From an uncultured Ruaniaceae bacterium (GTDB lineage Bacteria > Actinomycetota > Actinomycetes > Actinomycetales > Beutenbergiaceae): 7,075 nt of DNA. The DNA is taken from NCBI GenBank assembly GCA_938004115.1, contig CALKWS010000165.1, positions 1 to 7,075 of the forward strand. Direction: 5' to 3'. A model generated the notes under the pieces. That model was not told the DNA's origin. It worked only from the letters and a program-made list of their open reading frames with translations, and searched no databases. Positions 1-5,786 of the stretch are shown one piece after another; position 1 is the stretch's first letter; each line of letters begins with the position of its first letter. Both the position numbers and the translations under genes were made by a program.

Positions 1-395
1 TCGATGCCCTTGACCATGTCCACCACCGCCAGCCCGGCCACCGAGGCGGCAGTGAGGGCTTCCATCTCCACCCCGGTGCGGTCCGCGGTGCGCACGGTGG
101 CCCGGATGTGCACCCCGGCGTCCACCAGTTCCACGTCGACCACCGCCCCGTGCACCCCGATCACATGGGCCAGGGGCAGCAGATCCGCGCACTTCTTGGC
201 GGCGTTGATCCCGGCGATCCGGGCGACGGCGAATACGTCGCCCTTGGGCGTGGTGCCGGCGCTCAGGTGCTCCATCACCTCGGCGCTGCAGTGCACGGTG
301 GCGGTCGCGGTGGCGCTGCGGACCGTGGGGGTCTTCTCGGTGACGTCGACCATCCGGGCGTTGCCGGCGGCGTCGAGGTGGGTGAAGGCGTTCAT
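1..395 (-). CDS. moaC: Cyclic pyranopterin monophosphate synthase MoaC (3' end cut by window edge)
   Basis: MoaC acts in the cytoplasm in the first step of molybdenum cofactor synthesis. With the radical-SAM enzyme MoaA it turns GTP into cyclic pyranopterin monophosphate; MoaC makes the cyclic phosphate from 3',8-cyclo-7,8-dihydro-GTP. The 131 complete codons visible cover most of a protein that is usually about 160 residues; the C-terminus lies past the window edge. Recognisable segments are KGDVFAVARIAGI (51-63) and TGVEMEALTAASVAGL (107-122), followed by DMVKG (126-130). The residues known to matter in E. coli MoaC have counterparts: Lys51, Lys67, His77, and Asp126/Lys129 near the end. The usual PLCHPL around the active-site His reads PLAHVI here. 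The start is fixed by an AAGGAG ribosome binding site four bases upstream and by an ATGA overlap with the moeA stop, so it is probably translated together with moeA. The family call is secure. Confidence 0.96.
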   Translation of the reverse strand, partial: MNAFTHLDAAGNARMVDVTEKTPTVRSATATATVHCSAEVMEHLSAGTTPKGDVFAVARIAGINAAKKCADLLPLAHVIGVHGAVVDVELVDAGVHIRATVRTADRTGVEMEALTAASVAGLAVVDMVKGI

Positions 396-1645
396 TGCGC
401 TCCTTGGGGTTCGAGGACGGCCTGCACCAGGTCTCCGGGGCGGACCTGGTCCACGTCGCCGGGCACGATGGCATACCCGTTCGCCCGGCCCAGGCTGGCC
501 ACCAGGTGCGATTGGGAGCCCCGCGGCGCGGCCGGTTCCACGGTGTACAGGCCCTCCTCGTCCACGCCCAGCACGGCCGGCAGGTACTGGTCCCGTACCG
601 GTGGGGTGCTCCAGCCTGTCACCGCCCGGGCCCGCACCGGGGCGGGTAGCACCGAGTGCGTCTCGGCCCCGTGCAGGCGCAGCAGGGCCGGGCGCACGAA
701 CACGTGGAAGGAGACCCATGCGCTGACCGGGTTGCCCGGCAGCCCGAACAACCACGCGTCGTGGAAGCGGCCGAACGCCTGCGGCTTACCCGGTTGCATC
801 GCCACCGAACTGAAAGCGACCTCCGCCGAGTCGGCGAACACCCGGGTCAGGGGATCGTACGCCCCGGCGCTGACTCCCCCGGTCAGCACGATCACATCGG
901 CCCGGCCGGCCAGTTGGCGCAGGTGCGCCTCCAGCCCCGCGGGGTCGTCCCCGACGGCACGGGCGCTGACGAGTTCCGCGCCCGCCTGGCGAACCAGTCC
1001 GCTCAGCAGTAACGAGTTGGAGTCCGGGATCTGTCCCCGGTTCAACTCCGCGCCCGGGGGCACCAGTTCACTGCCGGTGGCCACCACGGCGACCCGTGCG
1101 GTCCGGTACACCGCCACGCTCGCCTGCCCCACCGAGGCCAGCGATGCCAGCACGGTGGCATCCACCAGTGTGCCGGCGCGCGCGATGAGGTCCCCGGGTT
1201 GCACATCTTCGGCGGCGCGGCGCACATGGCGGCCCTGGCTCTGGGGTTCGCGCACGGTGACGGTCGGTGCCAGGTCCCCATGCGGGTCGGTGCGATCGGT
1301 GTGCTCCAACTGCACCACGGTGTCGGCAGCGGTGGGGAGCACGGCGCCGGTCATGATCCGGGCTGCCTGGCCCGGACCCAGAGGGGGATCCAGGGCGCTC
1401 CCGGCGGGCAGGTCGGCCACCACCTGCAGCGTCACCGGAGACTCCCCCGCCCCGGCCACATCGGCGAACCGCACCGCGTACCCGTCCATGGCGGAGTTGT
1501 CCCACGCCGGAACCGCCAACCGGGCACGGACGTCGGTGGCCAGCCGCCTGCCGTGGGCCTCGGACAGCGGCACCTCGTCGGCGGGCAACGGGGTGATGCC
1601 GCCGAGCACCTTGTCGCGGTGCTCGGACACCGGAACCAGGCTCAT
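392..1645 (-). CDS. moeA: Molybdopterin molybdenumtransferase MoeA
   Basis: MoeA inserts molybdate into adenylylated molybdopterin, releasing AMP and giving active molybdenum cofactor in the cytoplasm. The protein has 417 residues, about normal for the family. Family motifs appear in order: DNSAMDGYAVR (49-59), RIMTGAVLP (96-104), ATGSEL (189-194) opening the MoCF-type domain, TGGVSAGAYD (255-264, with the acidic Asp264), QPGKPQAFG (284-292) and GLPGNPVSA (301-309). A C-terminal beta-barrel region follows (about 335-417). The frame stays open 21 codons further upstream, but the ATG at 1645 is preferred: GGAG sits five bases before it and the protein then begins in the usual way (MSLVPVSEHRDKVL). 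The start overlaps the moeZ stop as ATGA, and the stop overlaps the moaC start as ATGA, so the three are very likely one translationally coupled unit. Nothing looks damaged. Actinobacteria often carry several MoeA paralogues, so this may be one dedicated to this cluster. Confidence 0.96.
   Translation of the reverse strand: MSLVPVSEHRDKVLGGITPLPADEVPLSEAHGRRLATDVRARLAVPAWDNSAMDGYAVRFADVAGAGESPVTLQVVADLPAGSALDPPLGPGQAARIMTGAVLPTAADTVVQLEHTDRTDPHGDLAPTVTVREPQSQGRHVRRAAEDVQPGDLIARAGTLVDATVLASLASVGQASVAVYRTARVAVVATGSELVPPGAELNRGQIPDSNSLLLSGLVRQAGAELVSARAVGDDPAGLEAHLRQLAGRADVIVLTGGVSAGAYDPLTRVFADSAEVAFSSVAMQPGKPQAFGRFHDAWLFGLPGNPVSAWVSFHVFVRPALLRLHGAETHSVLPAPVRARAVTGWSTPPVRDQYLPAVLGVDEEGLYTVEPAAPRGSQSHLVASLGRANGYAIVPGDVDQVRPGDLVQAVLEPQGAQ
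400..405 (-). promoter_or_regulatory. Ribosome binding site of moaC
   Basis: Read on the minus strand this is AAGGAG, four bases before the moaC ATG. It lies inside the last codons of moeA. It is the strongest Shine-Dalgarno match in the window and supports the ATG at 395-393 as the moaC start. Confidence 0.85.
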
Positions 1646-2847
1646 ACCAGCTCCGGCTGGGCCCGCAACGCGTCGACCACCTCGGGGGGCAGCACCGCAC
1701 TGGACCACCCGGCCTGGACCAGCAGCCGGGTGGCGCGCGCGGCACGCACCCCGGCGGAGCAGTAGGTAAGCAGGTCGCTGCGGTCATCCAGGCCAACCTG
1801 CCGCAGCAGGGCCTGGATCTCGGCCGGCGCCTGATGTCCGCGGGCCGCCTGCAGCAGGGTGCTGATAGGCAGGTTCACCGCACCGGGCAGGGCGTCCTGT
1901 TCCGCCTCATCGGGTTCGCGCACATCGAGCAGCACCACGGCCCCTTCGGCCTTGGTGCGGCGGTCCTGGAACCCGGCCAGGTCCAGGGTGGTGATCGCGG
2001 CGGGCGTCGTCGCGGGTGCCGGTGCCGCCGCCACCGCGTTCGTGCGCTGCGGCGGCGAGGCGGACGCGGGCGGACCGCTGGTGTCCAGGGGCACCTCGTG
2101 GATCCGCATGGACAGTGCGTCGATGACCGCGATCCGTCCCAGCAGCACCTCACCCATCCCGGTGATGAGTTTGATGGCCTCGGTGGCCATGATGGACCCG
2201 GCGATCCCGCACAGGGAGCCGATCACGCCCGCCTCGGCGCAGGAGGGCACCTCCCCGGGTGCCGGTGGGTGGGGGTACAGGTCCCGCATCCGCACCGGCT
2301 GGGCCGGCGCCGGCGGGTCGGACCAGAACAGGGAGACCTGGGCATCGAACCGCAGCACCGACCCCCACACCAGCGGGATACCCAGCTCCGCACAGGTATC
2401 GGCCACCAGGTACCGGGTGGGGAAGGTGTCGGTACCGTCCAGTACCAGGTGGTGCCCGCCCAGGATCTGGTGGGCATTGGCCTCGGTCAGGCGCACCTGG
2501 TGCAGGCGGACCTGCGCATGCGGGTTGAGCCCCAGCACCTGCTCGCGGGCGTTCTCGGCCTTGGACCGCCCCAGGTCGCGATGACTGTGGATGACCTGGC
2601 GGTGCAGGTTGCTGGCCTCCACCACGTCGTCGTCGATGATGCTGATCGACCCCACCCCGGCGGCGGCCAGGTACTGCAGCACCGGGGCCCCCAGTCCCCC
2701 GGCACCCACCACGAGCACCTTGGCTCCGGCCAGGCGGCGCTGGCCCACCTCCCCGAATTCGGGCAGCCGGGTCTGCCGGGCGGTGCGGGCTTGTTCCGCG
2801 GCCGGCAGGGCGGGGACCGGATCCACGAGCGGCGGCAGTGACGACAT
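1642..2847 (-). CDS. moeZ: MoeZ/MoeBR-type adenylyltransferase-sulfurtransferase (E1-like domain plus rhodanese domain)
   Basis: This 401-residue cytoplasmic protein belongs to the ThiF/MoeB E1-like family. It would adenylate the C-terminal glycine of a small ubiquitin-like sulfur carrier such as MoaD and then load sulfur on it, feeding molybdopterin synthase. The E1-like domain spans about 25-255. It has the nucleotide-binding loop GAGGLG (48-53), the acidic segment IDDDVVEASNLHRQ (71-84, with Asn80, Arg83 and Gln84), the GTDTF segment with Asp140, and PSCAEAGV (201-208). A Pro/Ala-rich linker (about 256-285) leads to a rhodanese domain (about 286-401) with LLDVREPDE and the active-site loop CSAGVR (Cys363, Arg368). 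Both zinc-binding CxxC pairs of E. coli MoeB are absent; my recollection is that mycobacterial MoeZ also lacks them. The usual rhodanese C-terminal GG..AW segment is not recognisable. Sulfur delivery to thiamine or cysteine carriers is also possible, but the position ahead of moeA and moaC favours molybdopterin. Confidence 0.92.
   Translation of the reverse strand: MSSLPPLVDPVPALPAAEQARTARQTRLPEFGEVGQRRLAGAKVLVVGAGGLGAPVLQYLAAAGVGSISIIDDDVVEASNLHRQVIHSHRDLGRSKAENAREQVLGLNPHAQVRLHQVRLTEANAHQILGGHHLVLDGTDTFPTRYLVADTCAELGIPLVWGSVLRFDAQVSLFWSDPPAPAQPVRMRDLYPHPPAPGEVPSCAEAGVIGSLCGIAGSIMATEAIKLITGMGEVLLGRIAVIDALSMRIHEVPLDTSGPPASASPPQRTNAVAAAPAPATTPAAITTLDLAGFQDRRTKAEGAVVLLDVREPDEAEQDALPGAVNLPISTLLQAARGHQAPAEIQALLRQVGLDDRSDLLTYCSAGVRAARATRLLVQAGWSSAVLPPEVVDALRAQPELV
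1651..1654 (-). promoter_or_regulatory. Ribosome binding site of moeA
   Basis: Minus-strand GGAG, five bases before the ATG at 1645, lies within the final codons of moeZ. It decides between this start and the longer upstream reading of the same frame. Confidence 0.7.
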
Positions 2848-2921
2848 GCCACCAGTCTAGAGATCCGAAGCAGGATCCGGCTCCCCACCCGAAGATCGGG
2901 CTGCGCGTGCGGACCGGCTGG
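2848..2921 (-). other. nirK-moeZ intergenic gap with two small inverted repeats
   Basis: This 74-bp stretch is the only real non-coding gap in the window. It holds two short dyads. At 2888-2900 a CCCGA/TCGGG stem encloses a three-base loop; it begins about 20 bases after the nirK stop. At 2862-2877 a GATCC/GGATC stem encloses a six-base loop and lies between the -10 candidate and where a -35 would be. Neither is followed by a T-run on the minus strand, so neither is a standard intrinsic terminator. The first could slow or partly end nirK transcription and the second could be an operator half-site pair, but both are short enough to arise by chance in GC-rich DNA. Confidence 0.35.
2854..2859 (-). 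promoter_or_regulatory. Candidate -10 box for a leaderless moeZ transcript
   Basis: The minus strand reads TAGACT, fitting the actinobacterial -10 pattern TANNNT. Exactly six bases (GGTGGC) separate it from the moeZ ATG, so the expected first transcribed base is the A of ATG. No Shine-Dalgarno sequence is usefully placed: the only purine-rich stretch, GGTGG, ends one base before the ATG. No convincing -35 hexamer lies 16-18 bases upstream. A six-base motif is weak evidence alone; the spacing and the missing ribosome binding site make it plausible. Confidence 0.5.
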
Positions 2922-5786
2922 TCAGTCGGTCACGGCCACGATCCCGGTCGCCCCGCGTTCGGCGTCGGCCATGACGTGGGTGACCAGCGGGTAGTGCCCG
3001 GCCTCGGGGAACACCGTCTCCACGAACCCGCCCTGGGCGGCGCTCAACCCCAGTGCCTGGCTCCCGCCCCCGGAGTTCCCGAACGCGTCGGTGCCCCGGT
3101 GCAACTGGTAGGCCCCTTCGGCGTAGGTGGTATCGAACCGGGCACCCACGATGTGGAAACTGGAGTGGTGGTTCGGGCCGGCGTTGAGCACCCAGAACCG
3201 CACCCGCTCCCCCACGGCGGCCTCGAGGGGCTGCTGCAGGTACTGGTAGCCGATGCCGTTGAAACTGACCACGTCGGCCGGGCCGGTCTGCGCCCGGGTC
3301 GCGTCGACGTCGGCGGCCTCCCCCCGGGCGTGGCCGTGACTTTGCAGGTAGGCCTCGGATTGCACCAGGACGTAACTGCGGTCCACCGGCGCCAAGTCCG
3401 GTGGTTCGATGATCACCGCACCGAACATCCCGGCGGCGATGTGACTGGTCATCGGGTCGGTGCCGCAGTGGTACAACCAGATACCGGCCATCTCCGCGGT
3501 GAACCGGTACACCAGTGACTCCCCCGGTGCGATAGTGCGCATGGGCTCGTCGGGGGCCAGTGCGCCGGCGTGGAAGTCGATGGAATGGCCGATCGAGCCG
3601 TCGTTGACCAGGGTGATCTCGAAGATGTCCCCGACCCGGCCGTGCAAGGTGGGCCCGGGCACCTGGCCGTTGAAGGTCCAGCGTCGCTGCCACACCCCGG
3701 GAGCCACCTCCAGTTCCACCTCCTGGGCGGTCAGGGTCAACTCGTGCACGCCCGGCCCCTCGGTCTCGGGTGGCAGCGGCGGCAGCGCCGGGTCGATGGG
3801 CCCCTCCACGTCAGCGGCATCGGGCACGATCCTGGGGCGGGTCCCGGACTCCTGGGCCTCGCCCGTGGTGCCCCCGTGCCCGGCCTGCCCGTGCGCACCC
3901 GCTCCTGCGCCGTCGTCGTCCATCCCGGCTGCCTGCCCATCGGCCTGGGCACCGTCTGCGCCGATCACGCTGACCGTGAGCACCATGCCCATCTGCCGGT
4001 GGCCCACGATGGTGCACCAGCCCTCGGTGGATGCGGTGATGACGCCGGCGTCCAGGGTGGCCGATTCGCCGGGGGCCAGGCGCGGGGTCTGCTCCCCGGC
4101 CAGCAGCAGATCGTGCACGTCGGCCTCGTCGGCGTTGGTCAACTCGATCACCAGGCGGTCCCCGGCGGGCACCTCGATATGGTCGGGGCTGAAGCGCATC
4201 CCCTCGGCCACCACCTGCACGGTGGTGGTCCGGCCCGTGGGGGCCGCGGTGGGCGCCGGATCGCTGCCCGTGGTGGCGGTCTGCAGGCCCGCGGCCGCTG
4301 GGTCCAGCCCGACTCCCAGTGCCGTGGCCAGTGCCAGGGCGCTGACCCCGGCGATGACCTGCCCGCCGCGCCAGAACGGGGCGCGGGCGGCCTCCCGGGA
4401 GATGGCGCCCGCTGTGCTGTGACCCGCGGCGGGTACGGATGGGCTGGTGCCGCCGCGCTGGGCGGGCCGCCTGCTGGTACCGGGCCGGGCGGCGGTGTCA
4501 GTGACGTCGGCGGCGGGCGAGCCCCGCTCCCCGGCGGTCGGCGTACCGGCTCGTTTCAGCCGTCGCGCGGCGCGGATGGCACCCGCCATGAGCGGGATGA
4601 ACCAGGCCATGGCCACCAGCACCACCACCGAGGTGGTCACCCGCACGGCGCTCGGCACCGGGGCCAGGAACAGCACCAGGCCCAGGTTGATGATCACCAG
4701 CCGCACCGTCCCGGCGCGGTTGAACCACCACTGGCTGGTGCGCACCACTGTGCCGCCCCCACCCAGCACCACGGGGATCAGGTAGGACATCGCCCCGGTG
4801 AGCAGTTGGACCACGAACCCGGCCACGATCACCGCCACGATCGGGCCGAAGGACGCCGTCACCTCACCCCAGGTACTACTCGCGGTGGTGTTCAGGATGA
4901 GCCACACCAGGCCGATCACCGCCCACACCAGCGCTGCGGCCACCGACGCCGGGGCGAACTCCTGCGGCGGACGGTTGCGGGCCGGGGCCACCAGCGCCCG
5001 GCCCCACCAGACCAGGCCGGCGGCGTAGACCGCCAGCCCGGCGGCAACCACTCCCAGCACGCCCGCCAGCGCTCCGCCCAGCACCAGTGCCAGACCCGTG
5101 AGGAACATCGGCAGAGCCTGTCTGGCGAGCCGCTCGGCGCGCTCATCCATCCGGGTGCGCAACATGGTGGGCCACAGCGTGATCAGCGTGCCGGTCACCG
5201 TCAGCCCCACCCAGCCCAGCACGTTCACCATGGTGTGGGCCAGCAGCAGTTGCCCGTGCCAGGGGTCGGGGTAGCCGCGGGCCAGCAGCACCCCGAACAT
5301 CGCCCCGGCCGGCAGCAGACCGGCGGCGGCCAGGTAGTAGTGCACCGTCACCCGCATCCGCCCGGGCAGGGCGTGGCGCAGCCGCTGCCACAGCGCCGCG
5401 AAGTGGGCGATCACCGCCGCGACCACCGCCGCCGCACCGGCCGCCGTGAGCGGCCAGATGGCGGTGGGTACCCCGATGAGCACCACCGACACCCCGATGA
5501 GCAGCAGCGCCAGGCGGCGTGATTGCCGACGGCGATCATCCAGTTCCGCCGGTGTCTTCAGCAGGGCCTGGGCGAAGTAGACGCTCCAGACCATGATCGA
5601 GTGGGTGGCCGCCCCCAGCAGCACCAGGTGCACCAGCAGCCAGCGAGACTCGGGCACGAATGGGTGGATGATCGCCATGATCGCCGCGGCGGCCAGCCAC
5701 ACCAGTGCCGGCCGGTCACGCAGCGCCCAGGTGCCGCGGGTGGTGGAGGTCGGCGCGGGGCGCTTCGTCGGGCTGGGTATGGTCAT
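2922..5786 (-). CDS. nirK: Membrane-anchored copper nitrite reductase fusion: 12-helix membrane domain, extra cupredoxin, NirK
   Basis: The C-terminal part reduces nitrite to nitric oxide; typical NirK has roughly 340-390 residues, this protein 954. From the N-terminus: 12 predicted membrane helices (about 26-407); an Arg-rich, Ser/Pro/Gly-rich linker (408-473); helix 13 (474-494); a single cupredoxin domain (520-607) with a full type 1 copper set, His558, Cys591, His596 and Met601; a Gly/His/Asp-rich tether (608-676); and a two-cupredoxin NirK (677-954). In NirK the type 1 ligands are His734, Cys774, His782 and Met787, the type 2 ligands are His739, His773 and His937, and the catalytic pair is Asp737 and His878. 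The Cys-to-His loop is short (8 residues), as in Neisseria AniA. Basic residues before helix 1 and after helix 12 put those ends inside the cell, so helix 13 would place all copper domains outside. The start overlaps the upstream stop as ATGA; the frame is open much further upstream, but only by overlapping that gene. Family: certain. Role of the membrane part: inferred. Confidence 0.95.
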   Translation of the reverse strand: MTIPSPTKRPAPTSTTRGTWALRDRPALVWLAAAAIMAIIHPFVPESRWLLVHLVLLGAATHSIMVWSVYFAQALLKTPAELDDRRRQSRRLALLLIGVSVVLIGVPTAIWPLTAAGAAAVVAAVIAHFAALWQRLRHALPGRMRVTVHYYLAAAGLLPAGAMFGVLLARGYPDPWHGQLLLAHTMVNVLGWVGLTVTGTLITLWPTMLRTRMDERAERLARQALPMFLTGLALVLGGALAGVLGVVAAGLAVYAAGLVWWGRALVAPARNRPPQEFAPASVAAALVWAVIGLVWLILNTTASSTWGEVTASFGPIVAVIVAGFVVQLLTGAMSYLIPVVLGGGGTVVRTSQWWFNRAGTVRLVIINLGLVLFLAPVPSAVRVTTSVVVLVAMAWFIPLMAGAIRAARRLKRAGTPTAGERGSPAADVTDTAARPGTSRRPAQRGGTSPSVPAAGHSTAGAISREAARAPFWRGGQVIAGVSALALATALGVGLDPAAAGLQTATTGSDPAPTAAPTGRTTTVQVVAEGMRFSPDHIEVPAGDRLVIELTNADEADVHDLLLAGEQTPRLAPGESATLDAGVITASTEGWCTIVGHRQMGMVLTVSVIGADGAQADGQAAGMDDDGAGAGAHGQAGHGGTTGEAQESGTRPRIVPDAADVEGPIDPALPPLPPETEGPGVHELTLTAQEVELEVAPGVWQRRWTFNGQVPGPTLHGRVGDIFEITLVNDGSIGHSIDFHAGALAPDEPMRTIAPGESLVYRFTAEMAGIWLYHCGTDPMTSHIAAGMFGAVIIEPPDLAPVDRSYVLVQSEAYLQSHGHARGEAADVDATRAQTGPADVVSFNGIGYQYLQQPLEAAVGERVRFWVLNAGPNHHSSFHIVGARFDTTYAEGAYQLHRGTDAFGNSGGGSQALGLSAAQGGFVETVFPEAGHYPLVTHVMADAERGATGIVAVTD

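Noticed and set aside
60..240. MoaC with PLAHVI instead of PLCHPL taken as an inactive enzyme
   Set aside because: The catalytic His77 and lysines 51 and 67 are intact; the change is in neighbouring residues and may be normal in actinobacteria.
1646..1708. Longer moeA start 21 codons upstream
   Set aside because: It lies within the moeZ end, adds a Gly/Arg-rich segment not typical of MoeA, and has no better ribosome binding site than the GGAG before 1645.
108..1769. Long open frame on the plus strand opposite moeA and moaC
   Set aside because: It is antisense to two clear family members, its translation is low-complexity Arg/Gly/Ala/Pro/Ser with no recognisable domain, and long empty frames are expected opposite GC-rich genes.
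2888..2900. Intrinsic terminator after nirK
   Set aside because: The stem is only five or six base pairs with a three-base loop and is not followed by a T-run on the minus strand, so it is listed only as a weak dyad.
3570..5522. 650-codon open frame on the plus strand opposite nirK
   Set aside because: The translation is Gly/His/Gln/Arg-rich, typical of the antisense of GC-biased codons; the minus strand here encodes a protein with complete copper sites.
4566..5711. Functional terminal oxidase or NO reductase domain
   Set aside because: Helix 10 lacks the paired heme histidines and no CuB-type histidine set is visible, so catalysis by this domain is not supported.
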